The notes beneath the pieces are model-generated. The model was not told where the DNA came from and searched no databases. It saw only the letters and a program-made list of their open reading frames with translations. A stretch of DNA of 64,000 nucleotides from Streptomyces sp. WAC 04229. Lineage in GTDB: Bacteria > Actinomycetota > Actinomycetes > Streptomycetales > Streptomycetaceae. Below are positions 1-7,807 of this stretch, in pieces; within the stretch, counting starts at the first letter, position 1, and each line of letters begins with the position of its first letter. Made by a program: the position numbers and the translations under genes. The stretch is from contig NZ_QHJH01000014.1 of the NCBI RefSeq assembly GCF_003947455.1, positions 1 through 64,000 on the forward strand, read 5' to 3'.

Positions 1-58
1 CACCGCGGCTGCTCGGGCCCGCCCGAGGCGGCGGGGGCGGGCCCGAGCAGCCGCGGTG
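1..58. terminator. Very strong perfect hairpin, likely terminator
   Basis: Positions 1-23 and 36-58 are perfect reverse complements, leaving a loop of about 12 bases; the pairing can extend one base inward (C24-G35). The arms are almost pure G+C. No T-tract follows, which is normal for streptomycete terminators. The gene it would terminate lies outside the window. The repeat may start further left, since the window begins exactly at the arm. Confidence 0.6.
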
Positions 59-434
59 CTGCCTGCGAGGTGTCGCGGCGCGAGCGCGAGATCGACGACC
101 AGCGTCCGCGCCAGCCCGTCCGTGCACAGCCGTCTCTGGGCCGTCGGACTCGCGCAGTCACACCGCGTCTGCGCAACCGGCCGCCTTAGCGCCGCCGGGG
201 GAACCTCCAGCCGTTCTGGCGCGATCCGGCTTTCGACGGCCGCCTCACCGCAGGCCAACTCTAGCGACGCCAAGCCCGGTTACACCGCTCGCTTTGCAGG
301 CCCTCTTAGCACGCGTTGCGGACCGCGACATCCCGGGGATACTGGAATTGGAGCTCGCGCGGCAGGCCAGTCCAGGATGACTCACGGCCACGATTGCGGC
401 GAATGACAGAGAGCGCAATTGCGAGGGAAGCGTC
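59..434. other. Non-coding gap, nothing recognised
   Basis: About 375 bases between the hairpin and the first convincing gene. A 116-codon open frame on the plus strand (56-406) is rich in Arg, Ser and Ala, lacks a ribosome binding site and resembles no family I know, so I do not call it. The last 80 bases become less GC-rich and probably hold the promoter of the 435 gene. Confidence 0.4.
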
Positions 435-884
435 ATGTATGGGCAAGTGCGGGCAATCACCGATAAGAAGCCCATCGCGATGATCAAGGTCAGCGTCTAT
501 CGCGATCGGACTCTCATCGAGAAAGCCTACACCAGTGATGAGGGTCGATACAGTGTCGATGTCCCCAGGGGTGAATTGGTCACCGTGAGGTTCGATACAC
601 ATCATTCGCTGACCAATGCCGAAGACTGGCACCCCTCGGTGGTCACCAATGTGATTGCTGACGATGAGAGCCCAATAAATCGTTATCTGCTCAAGAGTGG
701 TCACGGTGTCGATCCTGAATCGGCCATGGATGCCCTCAGTGGGTATCTGTTCGCTACAGAATGGGAGGATGAGGACTACGCTCGGACGGCGGAGTCTCGC
801 CTGTCGAGACTGAAACAAACCAGCGAGGTGCTCCAGGGAATCCAGCGAAATCTCCAGGAGTACTTCAAGGCGCGAGCGACCTAG
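435..884 (+). CDS. Small beta-sandwich (carboxypeptidase-regulatory-like) protein
   Basis: A 149-residue protein of unknown function. Residues about 1-85 have the pattern of a carboxypeptidase-regulatory-like or CNA-B-like beta-sandwich: a G-x-V start, an I-x-V-x-V-Y strand, then SDEGRYSVDVPRG followed by a V-T-V-R-F strand. Residues about 90-149 look helical (Glu/Arg/Leu-rich), perhaps a coiled coil. There is no signal peptide or membrane segment. The start ATG follows a GAGGGAAG ribosome binding site. The gene is visibly lower in GC and uses AT-ending codons more than its neighbours, suggesting transfer. The next gene is on the same strand 146 bases downstream and encodes a peptidoglycan-binding protein, so the two may work together. 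The fold call is inference from pattern. Confidence 0.7.
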   Translation: MYGQVRAITDKKPIAMIKVSVYRDRTLIEKAYTSDEGRYSVDVPRGELVTVRFDTHHSLTNAEDWHPSVVTNVIADDESPINRYLLKSGHGVDPESAMDALSGYLFATEWEDEDYARTAESRLSRLKQTSEVLQGIQRNLQEYFKARAT

Positions 885-1030
885 TTGGCGCGTTCGCGCA
901 CGCACTGTTCAAACACTGCCCCTGGTGGTCTTCACAGGTGTGGCAGCGGCGAACCGTCCACGTCCGGCTGGCCAGTCACAAGCGCGTTCGCCCTTGCGGC
1001 AGGGTGAGTTCAGGGGGAACGGAGCATGCA

Positions 1031-1834
1031 ATGAGTGTTCGGAACTTGTCCGAGAGCGTCGGTGAAGGTGGAATAAACGCCCCCGACGATGTCTTCACCG
1101 TCCAGATGCTGCTCAACCACGTGGATTCGGCGGCGGGTGGGCCGACCCCTCCACTGGACGTGGACGGTCTGGTCGGACCGAAGACGGTTGGCGGGATCCG
1201 CCGTTTCCAGCTCTTGCAGCTCGGCTTCCAGGACGGGCTGGTTGAGCCCGGCAAGAACACCTTCAAAGCGCTCAAGGGATTCTTCCGGGCACCGGAAGCC
1301 TTTCCGGACGAAGTCGTCGCCGGCGATGGCGGGTTCCGCCCGCACCGCCTCGTGTACCGGGACGTGCGACTGGCTGGCAACAAGCCGGCGGGTGACACCG
1401 TTATCGAGGTCGACGCCGACACCCCACTGCAGTGGTTCCTGGACAGCTCTGCCCACACCGCCGAGCACACCGCGGATCCGGTTCGTCTCAAGCTGATGGC
1501 CCATGGCGCGCCTGCCTTCGTGCGGTTCTGCAAGGAGAACCTCTCCACTGCCAACCTTCCGCGGCTTGCCGTGCTGAAGAACAAGTTCGCCGCGGGCGTG
1601 GACCTGTTCTCCTGCTCGGCGGCGTTCATTGGTCCCGGCAACAGCGATGGCAACGTGTTCTGCTACCGCATGGCGCAGACGCTGAACACGTTCGTCCGGG
1701 CCTCGACTGCCACGCAGGAGTACACCTTGGGCTCAGCCGGGTCGGGCCTCGACTTCGGCCGCTGGGAGGGCACCGTGCTGACGTACGGCCCAACCGGAGC
1801 CGTTGTGCAGGTTCAGCACGCCCCACGATTCTGA
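1031..1834 (+). CDS. Peptidoglycan-binding protein with caspase-like (DUF4347-like) domain
   Basis: A 267-residue protein. Residues about 15-85 match a PG_binding_1 repeat, with the typical VDGLVGPKT turn followed by an I-x-x-F-Q helix. The C-terminal half contains LKLMAHGAP and, about 35 residues later, VDLFSCSAAF, then a segment on the pattern A-Q-T-L-N-x-x-V-R-A-S-T. This His-Gly ... Ser-Cys order after hydrophobic strands is the arrangement of clan CD (caspase-like) peptidases and of DUF4347. Start: I prefer ATG 1031, preceded by GGAGC at six bases, over the upstream in-frame ATG at 938, which lacks a binding site. No signal peptide is visible. The peptidase assignment is inference; the PG-binding repeat is better supported. 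Confidence 0.75.
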   Translation: MSVRNLSESVGEGGINAPDDVFTVQMLLNHVDSAAGGPTPPLDVDGLVGPKTVGGIRRFQLLQLGFQDGLVEPGKNTFKALKGFFRAPEAFPDEVVAGDGGFRPHRLVYRDVRLAGNKPAGDTVIEVDADTPLQWFLDSSAHTAEHTADPVRLKLMAHGAPAFVRFCKENLSTANLPRLAVLKNKFAAGVDLFSCSAAFIGPGNSDGNVFCYRMAQTLNTFVRASTATQEYTLGSAGSGLDFGRWEGTVLTYGPTGAVVQVQHAPRF

Positions 1835-2127
1835 GCGACTGGGCGGCCAAAGGTGCCTGGCCAGGGGTTTTCGGCGTAGTCGGCTGATGCCCGGTCGCTG
1901 ACGCGTGGTTGGCGGGGGCCCCGCGTGATCCGCGTGGGGAGCGGCACTCGCGCGACGACGACCCGGACATCCGTACCCGGCCTGCCACGTACACGAGGAG
2001 GAGTGGGAGACCGCGGTCCGTCTCGTCGAGGGGCGAGCGGCGCCCTTTCGCTGGTGCTGGGCGGCGCCGACCCTGCGTGACGTCGTCGTCGGACGTGCGG
2101 TGAGCGTCGGCCGGTTCCAGGGCGCCG
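1835..2127. other. Gap with possible gene remnant
   Basis: No complete gene. A plus-strand frame from about 1968 to 2110 reads with protein-like composition (for example EEEWETAVRLVEG), without a start codon or binding site. It could be the tail of a decayed gene, but I cannot name a family. Confidence 0.2.
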
Positions 2128-3144
2128 TCAGTTGGCCGACGTCTCCCCGAGCTTCCGGGCGAACGCCGTCGCGGACGCGCGTGACGCCTGCTCCACGATG
2201 CTGATGCCGACCTCCTGGGTGCTGCAGCCGTTGAGAAGTACCGCCATCAGATAGACGTGGCCCTCATGCTCTATCCGGCCGATGCTGTTGACGTCCCACT
2301 TCTTGGTCTGCGTCCGCTTGAGCCACCCGTTCTTCAGCGCGGTCGTGCCCGAGTCGGCCGCCGCGGACACGCCCCAGGTCTGGCTTGGCACGACGTGCCG
2401 CATCAGGTCCTGGATGTAGGTACGCGACGCCTCGCTCAGGGGCGACTTGTCGCCGAACACGGCCTGGAGCAGGCGTATCTGATCTGCCGCCGTGGTCTGG
2501 GTGATGCCCCAGACGGTCCCGTGACCGCCCCGCGCCTGGAGCAGGCCGAGCCGTTCGTTGGCCGCGTCGAGCCCCGAGGCACTGCCTATCCGGGTCCACA
2601 GGGCACTGGTGGAATCGTTGTCGCTCTTCTGGATCATGGCAGCGGACTGGGCGCGCTCCTCGGTGCTCAACCTCCGCCCCTGGTCCTGGGCCTGGAGCAG
2701 GAGGGTCGCCAGGATGTCCACCTTCACGACGCTGGCGGTGTCGAAGGCGTCGTGTCCGTACGTCGCCATGGCGCCGCTCTCGACATCCAGCATCGCCACG
2801 GACATCCGGTTGTCGCCGAAGAGCGCGGTCACCGGAGCCAGAGCCGGTCCGAGATCGAACGATTTCTGTGACGGGGTGGGCGACGGCAGAGGTTTCGCTG
2901 CGTCCGCAGGTGCCTCGCCCGCCTTCGCCCGGGCCGAGACGGCCGTTGGGGGCGGAGCCTTCGCCCGGTCGAGCGCGGAGGAGTCACCGGGGCCGCTCCG
3001 GGTGATGGCATAGGTGGTGGCGCCGCTGACGAGGATCACGACCGACGTCACGGCCCACGTCATGCGGCGTCGCCTGGCCCGGCGGCGACGTCGTTGCTCT
3101 CGACGGGAGCGGCCGCGTCGCCGAGCAGGTGGGTTCTCATGCAC
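2128..3144 (-). CDS. Membrane-anchored class A beta-lactamase-like serine hydrolase
   Basis: A 338-residue protein with a very basic N-terminus (residues 1-27), one membrane segment at about 28-48 and a Pro/Ala-rich linker to about residue 90, so the enzyme domain should face outside. The domain has the class A order: SVVK (S-x-x-K nucleophile motif) in FDTASVVKVD, SDN in IQKSDNDST, and a K-N-G triad in place of the usual K-T-G (LKNGW). Such streptomycete proteins are often annotated as serine hydrolases or class A beta-lactamase-related; true lactamase activity is uncertain because of the K-N-G and the absence of a clear E-x-x-L-N. The start is GTG at 3144. It stands alone, convergent to nothing on its left. 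Confidence 0.8.
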   Translation of the reverse strand: MHENPPARRRGRSRREQRRRRRARRRRMTWAVTSVVILVSGATTYAITRSGPGDSSALDRAKAPPPTAVSARAKAGEAPADAAKPLPSPTPSQKSFDLGPALAPVTALFGDNRMSVAMLDVESGAMATYGHDAFDTASVVKVDILATLLLQAQDQGRRLSTEERAQSAAMIQKSDNDSTSALWTRIGSASGLDAANERLGLLQARGGHGTVWGITQTTAADQIRLLQAVFGDKSPLSEASRTYIQDLMRHVVPSQTWGVSAAADSGTTALKNGWLKRTQTKKWDVNSIGRIEHEGHVYLMAVLLNGCSTQEVGISIVEQASRASATAFARKLGETSAN

Positions 3145-3163
3145 GGGTGAGATCGTAATCGAA

Positions 3164-3302
3164 TCAAAGTTCGAGGTCGCCGGGCGATTCCAGAACGTGA
3201 CCGCCGGCAGCGTGCACCAGGGGGTCTCCGAGCAGCGGGAGAGTGGCCGCGTCCACCCCCGCCCTGTCCGATGAGGACGCCGTGCTCGGCCCGGCCCTGG
3301 GC
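3164..3302 (-). pseudogene. Possible gene tail cut off by the fold-back element
   Basis: The minus frame ending near 3164 reads like a protein C-terminus (for example LPLLGDPLVHAAGGHVLE) and is interrupted at its upstream side by the CTAG-bounded element at 3303-3483. On the other side of the element (3484-3600) the minus strand also has protein-like frames. I cannot identify the family, and this may be chance. Confidence 0.2.
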
Positions 3303-3483
3303 CTAGGTCCTGTCGTCAAACTCCCGTCTGCCCGGCGGCGCCATGCACGCACTCTCGCCGCACGGGGCCCTGACCCAAGTACATCCAGTACGAGGATCAG
3401 GGCCCCGCGCGCCGAGAGCACGCACCTGACGCCGCCGGGCCCGCCCTCCGGGCGGACGACGGGAGTTTGACGACAGGACCTAG
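3303..3483. mobile_element. 181-bp fold-back element (MITE-like) bounded by CTAG
   Basis: The two ends are perfect inverted repeats of about 26 bases starting CTAGGTCCTGTCGTC, each including a terminal CTAG. The interior is also an imperfect palindrome: the left CCCGGCGGCG, ACTCTCG and GGGGCCCTGA blocks all recur in inverted order on the right. The whole unit could fold into one long hairpin with a small loop near 3385-3395. It encodes nothing. The structure fits a non-autonomous element mobilised in trans by a transposase that targets CTAG; no such transposase is in this window. Which IS family drives it cannot be told from here. Confidence 0.75.
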
Positions 3484-3656
3484 CGGTGGAAGCCGTCCGA
3501 AAGGGCCTCCGCGGTGGCGTGGGCGAGGCCTTCCGGGTGTCCAGCATGATGTTGTGGGCGCTTCCGGCCTGCCAGGAATTCCTTCGATCGTTTGCCGACA
3601 CTGAAGATCGGTCTGGGTACCTGACTGGGCCGGTCTGGGTGTGTTCGCGTGGTTGC

Positions 3657-5087
3657 TCAACTGTTCGTATGTCGGGCGGGCGCCGCCTGTGGTGTTGGTG
3701 CTTGCGCCGGGAGCGCAGCGGTCGTGTCGTGTTCTCCTTCCTGGCGGGCCGGGCGCCGGGGCAGCCGCGACGCGGGCAGCAGGCCGAGAGCGGCGAGTGC
3801 GGCCAGGATCAGCAGAGTGGAGCCCATGGTTGAAGCAGCCGTGCCGGTTGCGCCGGCCGCGACGGCGATGCCGAAGGTCGGTCCGATGTTCATGGCGGTC
3901 TGCTTGAGCCCGCTGACGACCCCGGCATACCCGGGCGGCGCGTCACCGACGACGGTCCCGGTGGCGGTGACCATCACCGTGGCGAACCCGGCACCGATGG
4001 CGGCAAAGGCTGCAGCCATGGCCATCCAGGTGCTGGCGGGACCGAGCCGGGACAGCCCTGCGATGCCCACCACGACGAGGACCGTACCGGCGATCGCGGT
4101 GCGGCGCGCACCGTACCGGCGCATTGCGGCGACCGCGGCGGGTGAGCCGAGGACCATGAGCACGGTCAGCGGAAGTACGCGCAGACCGCTGTCGAGTGGG
4201 TCGAGTCGAAGTACGTCCTGGAGATGGAAGGTGGCCCTGAACAGCGCGCCGAACAGGCCGGCGGTGGTGACCAGCAGGAGCGCCATCGACGCCGTCACCG
4301 GTACGGAGCGTGCTACGGCTGGCGGAACGACCGGGTGTGTGGTGCGGCGTTCGTGCCGGGTGAGCATCGTTGCGACGCCGATGACGGCGAGGAATTCGAG
4401 CAGCGTCGGCGCGGCGGTCCACCCCCGGGCGGGTACGTCGGCCAGGGCGTGCACCAGGGTTGCGAGCGCGATCGCCAGCAGGCCCGCGCTGGTGACGTTC
4501 AGCCGTGGAGAGTTGCCACGCTGAGTTGCCGGCGTCCGCACGGTGAGGGCGAGTACGGCGATGACGAACGCGAGGGGCACGTTGACCCAGAAGACGGCGC
4601 GCCATCCCAGATGAGCCACGAGAACACCGCCCAGGAGCGGACCGGACCCCGCCGCCACCGCGATCGCACCGGTGCGAATGGCGATCGGCTTGCCGAGCCG
4701 GTCCGCGGGATACGCCAGCCGTAGCAGCGCGAGCGTCGCAGGCTGCAGGAACGCGGCGAACCCGCCCTGTACCACGCGCAGGACGATCACCCAGCCGACG
4801 CTCGGCGCGAGCGCGATCCCGGCCGAGGCAGCCCCGAAACCGAGGACGCCGACAAACAGCAGGCGCGCGTGCCCGTACTGGTCCCCGAGGCGCCCGGCGA
4901 TCACGAGTAACGCGGCCACGGCGACCAGATAGCCGGTGCTCGTCCACTGGATGTGCGCCACGCTCGCGCCGAGATCACGCTGCATGACGGGCTGCGCCAT
5001 GAGCAGGATGGTTCCGTCCAGTGCGACGATCACCGCGCCGACCACACTGACCAAAAGTGCAGTCTGCCGCTGTGCGGGTGTGGTCAT
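3657..5087 (-). CDS. MFS drug-efflux transporter, DHA2 (14-TM) type
   Basis: A 476-residue integral membrane protein. The start has motif D1-like LDGTILLMAQPVM in TM1, then GRLGDQYG (motif A, loop 2-3), RVVQGGFAAFLQPA (motif B, TM4) and GSGPLLGGVL (motif C, TM5, drug/H+ antiporters). About 14 hydrophobic segments span the protein, matching EmrB/QacA-type DHA2 exporters; length is usual. The C-terminal 40 residues are polar. Its ATG overlaps the stop of the TetR gene by four bases (ATGA), so the two are co-translated and the regulator almost certainly controls this pump. The substrate cannot be inferred. Confidence 0.9.
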   Translation of the reverse strand: MTTPAQRQTALLVSVVGAVIVALDGTILLMAQPVMQRDLGASVAHIQWTSTGYLVAVAALLVIAGRLGDQYGHARLLFVGVLGFGAASAGIALAPSVGWVIVLRVVQGGFAAFLQPATLALLRLAYPADRLGKPIAIRTGAIAVAAGSGPLLGGVLVAHLGWRAVFWVNVPLAFVIAVLALTVRTPATQRGNSPRLNVTSAGLLAIALATLVHALADVPARGWTAAPTLLEFLAVIGVATMLTRHERRTTHPVVPPAVARSVPVTASMALLLVTTAGLFGALFRATFHLQDVLRLDPLDSGLRVLPLTVLMVLGSPAAVAAMRRYGARRTAIAGTVLVVVGIAGLSRLGPASTWMAMAAAFAAIGAGFATVMVTATGTVVGDAPPGYAGVVSGLKQTAMNIGPTFGIAVAAGATGTAASTMGSTLLILAALAALGLLPASRLPRRPARQEGEHDTTAALPAQAPTPQAAPARHTNS

Positions 5088-5740
5088 GAGGTCACCGGGC
5101 CGAGATGGGCGTCCAGAACTGCCGCGATGAGCCGGTCGCGTTGGTCGTTGCCGGGGTCACCGCCCAGCGGTGGGACGCCGAGGGCGAGTTGCAGGCTGCC
5201 CCAGGCCCACAACTGGGCCATGCCGTGCAGGTTCGACCACAGGGCGGCGGCGATCACCGCAGGCGGCGGTCCGGCCGAGTTCGGCCCGTCGGCGCTTCGC
5301 GCGGCCTCCCTCTCCGACAGGCATTGGGCGACGAGTCCGGTGAAGTGCCCGAACAGCGGGAGGGTCGACTCGCGCAGCCTCGGTTGGTCCGATGCCTGCG
5401 CCGCGCCGTCGAGCAGGTCGTGCCGCCACATGAGTTCGAACATGCCGCGGCGTTCCAGTGCGTACCCGACGTACGCCCGCGCGAGGGCCTCCAGCTGGCC
5501 GCGCGGTGTCGTCGTGCCGGCGACCGCGGCCTCGAACATGACGGCGAAATCCTCGAAGCCGCGACGGCCGATAGCCGAGAGCAGCGCTTGGTGCGTAGGG
5601 AAGTACCGACGCGGCGCCCCGTGCGACACCCCCGCTCGACGGGCTATTTCCCGCAGGCCCACGGAAGCGGACCCCTCGGTCAGTACAAGGTCGACCCCGA
5701 CGTCGATCAACCGCTCCCGAAGGGAGCTCTCCTCAGCCAT
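5084..5740 (-). CDS. TetR/AcrR-family repressor of the adjacent MFS pump
   Basis: A 218-residue regulator. The N-terminal helix-turn-helix (residues about 10-55) reads LREIARRAGVSHGAPRRYF, the typical TetR recognition-helix region; the rest is a helical ligand-binding domain like TetR_C of the WHG type. I choose ATG 5740; an upstream in-frame GTG at 5746 would lie inside the operator and add only two residues. A paired palindrome at 5741-5774 touches the start codon, so binding would block both transcription and loading. The MFS gene follows with an ATGA overlap. The ligand is unknown but probably a pump substrate. Confidence 0.9.
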   Translation of the reverse strand: MAEESSLRERLIDVGVDLVLTEGSASVGLREIARRAGVSHGAPRRYFPTHQALLSAIGRRGFEDFAVMFEAAVAGTTTPRGQLEALARAYVGYALERRGMFELMWRHDLLDGAAQASDQPRLRESTLPLFGHFTGLVAQCLSEREAARSADGPNSAGPPPAVIAAALWSNLHGMAQLWAWGSLQLALGVPPLGGDPGNDQRDRLIAAVLDAHLGPVTS

Positions 5741-5774
5741 AGACACTGTCTACCAAACGTTGTAGACAGTGTCT
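5741..5774. promoter_or_regulatory. Double TetR operator, AGACACTGTCT x2
   Basis: AGACACTGTCTAC (5741-5753) and its exact reverse complement (5762-5774) are separated by eight bases. Each half is itself a palindrome (AGACA-N-TGTCT), so the site offers two dimer sites about two helical turns apart. It abuts the start of the TetR gene, which is the classical autoregulatory position. Confidence 0.75.
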
Positions 5775-5881
5775 ACGCGTTCGGGTGAGTGATCATGATG
5801 CTCAGTGAGTGGCGGGGGCCGCCTCGACTACTCGGCGTGCTTTTTGTCCGGGCCGCTCTCAGAGCGCCGTGCTTGCCGTAG

Positions 5882-6097
5882 GAGGGTCCCTGCGCGGTCG
5901 GCGAACTCGCCGCAGTCGTCGGCATGGAGGCGTCCGCCTGCTCCCATCAGCTCCGGCTGCTGCGCAACCTCGGCCTGGTCACCGGCGAGCGGCACGGCCG
6001 CTCCATCGTCCACGCCCTCCACCGCGTGGAACACCTCCGCCTCGGCGTGCGCGACACCACGGACCACGAAGTCTCTCCGGCCTCCGCCGTCGAGTAG
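5882..6097 (+). pseudogene. ArsR/SmtB-family regulator, 5'-truncated remnant
   Basis: The frame 5882-6097 encodes the second half of an ArsR-type winged helix: VGELAAVVGMEASACSHQL, then LRLLRNLGLVTGERHGRS and a tail ending at TAG 6095-6097. The pattern H-Q-L-R-x-L-x-x-x-G-L-V is the ArsR recognition helix and wing. An in-frame stop at 5879-5881 cuts off the first helices, and the only start inside is ATG 5924, in the middle of the HTH. A Cys sits where CmtR/NmtR-like sensors bind metal. I judge it dead. No metal-transport partner is nearby. Confidence 0.7.
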
Positions 6098-6147
6098 TCG
6101 GCGGCGGCGGGCGAACCCCGGAGCTCTCTCAAGGGCCCATGGCCGGA

Positions 6148-6822
6148 TCAGCTCGTGCGGGTGCCGCCGGCGTCGTTCATGCCGGCGAGCAGGGCGGTGA
6201 GGACGCGGCGCAGCCGGGGTTCCACCTCCACGACGGCGTGGCCGAGCTGCGGTTCGCTCGCGAAGAGCTCCCGCAGGGCCGCGCGGGGTGTGGCCATCTG
6301 CCACAGGGCTCCGGCCATGGAGGTCGCGGTGGCGACTGTGTCGACGGCCTGCTCCTCGCTCAGGCCGAGCAGTCGGTCCAGCTCGGCGCCGATCCGCGCG
6401 ACCTCCTCCAGCGTGCCGAGCTTGAAAGTGCGAACGGCTTCGAGGGACACGTTCCGCTCCAGGTTGAGCGGGGCCTGGGCCAGCAGGTCGCAGAAGAGGG
6501 GCCGTGCCGACAGGGTGGCGGCGAAGGCGTCGGCGACCGCCGCCGGCGCGGCCCGCTCGCATGCCGTGAGGCGCCCCCGCAGTGCGGCGGACCATTCGCG
6601 CCAGCCCTCCGCGGTGAGGTCGAGGAAGATCTGCTCCCGAGTCTCGAAGTAGCGCAGCAGCGCCGACTTGTGCATGCCGACCTCGGTGGCGATGTCGGTG
6701 AGCGTGACCTCCCGGATGCCGCGCCGGGCCCCGAGGGCGCGGGCCGCCTCGAGGATCGCGGTTTCGCGGGCCTGCTTCGCCTGGACGCTGCGGGCCCGCT
6801 GGAAGGTGGCCTGATCAGTCAT
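6148..6822 (-). CDS. TetR/AcrR-family regulator (of divergent SDR gene)
   Basis: A 224-residue TetR protein. The HTH occupies residues about 20-65 with LTDIATEVGMHKSALLRYFE. The C-terminal part contains RPLFCDLLAQAPLNLERNVS, a signature shared with the TetR at 52197 (RVLCDLLSAQAGVLEHNVS), so the two are paralogues of one subfamily. It is divergent from an SDR gene 68 bases away, with a palindromic operator between them, the same arrangement as at 51-52.9 kb. It probably represses itself and the dehydrogenase. The inducer is unknown. Confidence 0.9.
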   Translation of the reverse strand: MTDQATFQRARSVQAKQARETAILEAARALGARRGIREVTLTDIATEVGMHKSALLRYFETREQIFLDLTAEGWREWSAALRGRLTACERAAPAAVADAFAATLSARPLFCDLLAQAPLNLERNVSLEAVRTFKLGTLEEVARIGAELDRLLGLSEEQAVDTVATATSMAGALWQMATPRAALRELFASEPQLGHAVVEVEPRLRRVLTALLAGMNDAGGTRTS

Positions 6823-6846
6823 GCGCCCATCATAGGAGCCAGTAGC

Positions 6847-6881
6847 GAAACGGTGTTGCGTTAATACGGCAACGGTGTTTC
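6847..6881. promoter_or_regulatory. Operator between divergent TetR and SDR genes
   Basis: GAAACGGTGTTGC (6847-6859) and GCAACGGTGTTTC (6869-6881) form an inverted repeat that differs only in its central three bases (GGT in both), spaced by nine bases. It fills most of the 68-base intergenic space, so bound repressor would cover both promoters. Confidence 0.7.
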
Positions 6882-6890
6882 ACTAAAGAT

Positions 6891-7802
6891 ATGAGTGATG
6901 ACGCGAACACCTTCATGAACAGCACCGGGACGGCGGGCGGCGGCGGCGAGCGGCCGGTCTGGTTCATCACCGGCTCCTCCCGAGGTCTCGGGCGCGCGCT
7001 CGCCACTGCCGCCCTGGAAGCGGGTGATCTGGTCGTGGCCACCGCGCGCCGCCTCGAAGTCCTCGCCGACACCTTCGGCGCGTACGGCGAGCGCGTGCTG
7101 CCTCTGGCCCTGGACGTCACCGACCCCGAGGCCGCGAGCCGCGCGGTCGACGCGGCCGTGGACCGTTTCGGGCGGATCGACGTGCTCGTGAACAACGCCG
7201 GGTACGCGAACGTGTCGCCGATCGAGACCTCGGACGACGCCGACTTCCGCGCCCAGTTCGAAACCAACTTCTGGGGCGTCTACAACGTCACCAAGGCCGC
7301 CCTGCCCACCCTGCGCCGCCAGGGGGCGGGCACGGTCGTGCAGTTCTCGTCGATCGGCGGCCGGGTCGGAGGGTCGCCCGGCATCGCCTCCTACCAGGCG
7401 GCGAAGTTCGCGGTCGACGGCTTCAGCCGCGTCCTGGCGGCGGAGACGGCGCCCTTCGGCCTGCGGGTGATGGTCGTCGAGCCGAGCGGCTTCGCCACCG
7501 ACTGGGCCGGCTCGTCGATGACGGTCCACGACATCCCGCAGGCGTACGACGCGACCGTCGGCGCGATGAACCGCCGGGTGCGCCGGAGCACGGACGGCGC
7601 GGCGGGGGACCCGCGGCGGGCCGCCGAGATCATCGTGCGCACCGTCCACCGCGAGGAGGTTCCCGGTCACCTTCCCCTCGGCGTGAACGCGGCGACGATG
7701 GCCCTGGACCACTCCCGGCGCCAGACGGCGGAGGCGGCAGCCTGGGAGGAGGTCAGCCGCTCGGCGGACTTCGGAGAGCCCTACCCGGTGGCCCTGCCCT
7801 GA
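6891..7802 (+). CDS. Short-chain dehydrogenase/reductase
   Basis: A 303-residue classical SDR. The cofactor loop is TGSSRGLGRA (T-G-x3-G-x-G) after an 18-residue polar extension; NNAG occurs in VLVNNAGYA, the catalytic Ser in QFSSIGG, and Y-x3-K in SYQAAKFAVDG. An Arg in the second strand (ATARR) suggests NADP(H). The substrate is unknown. The start ATG has no good ribosome binding site and lies only nine bases after the operator, so the mRNA may be leaderless or nearly so. It is expected to be induced when the divergent TetR protein releases the operator. Confidence 0.9.
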   Translation: MSDDANTFMNSTGTAGGGGERPVWFITGSSRGLGRALATAALEAGDLVVATARRLEVLADTFGAYGERVLPLALDVTDPEAASRAVDAAVDRFGRIDVLVNNAGYANVSPIETSDDADFRAQFETNFWGVYNVTKAALPTLRRQGAGTVVQFSSIGGRVGGSPGIASYQAAKFAVDGFSRVLAAETAPFGLRVMVVEPSGFATDWAGSSMTVHDIPQAYDATVGAMNRRVRRSTDGAAGDPRRAAEIIVRTVHREEVPGHLPLGVNAATMALDHSRRQTAEAAAWEEVSRSADFGEPYPVALP

Positions 7803-7807
7803 CGCCG

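Noticed and set aside
1-58. Chromosome telomere
   Set aside because: Streptomyces ends carry several closely spaced palindromes; here only one hairpin is seen and ordinary genes follow.
56-406. 116-codon plus-strand frame next to the hairpin
   Set aside because: Low-complexity Arg/Ser/Ala translation, no ribosome binding site, no family resemblance.
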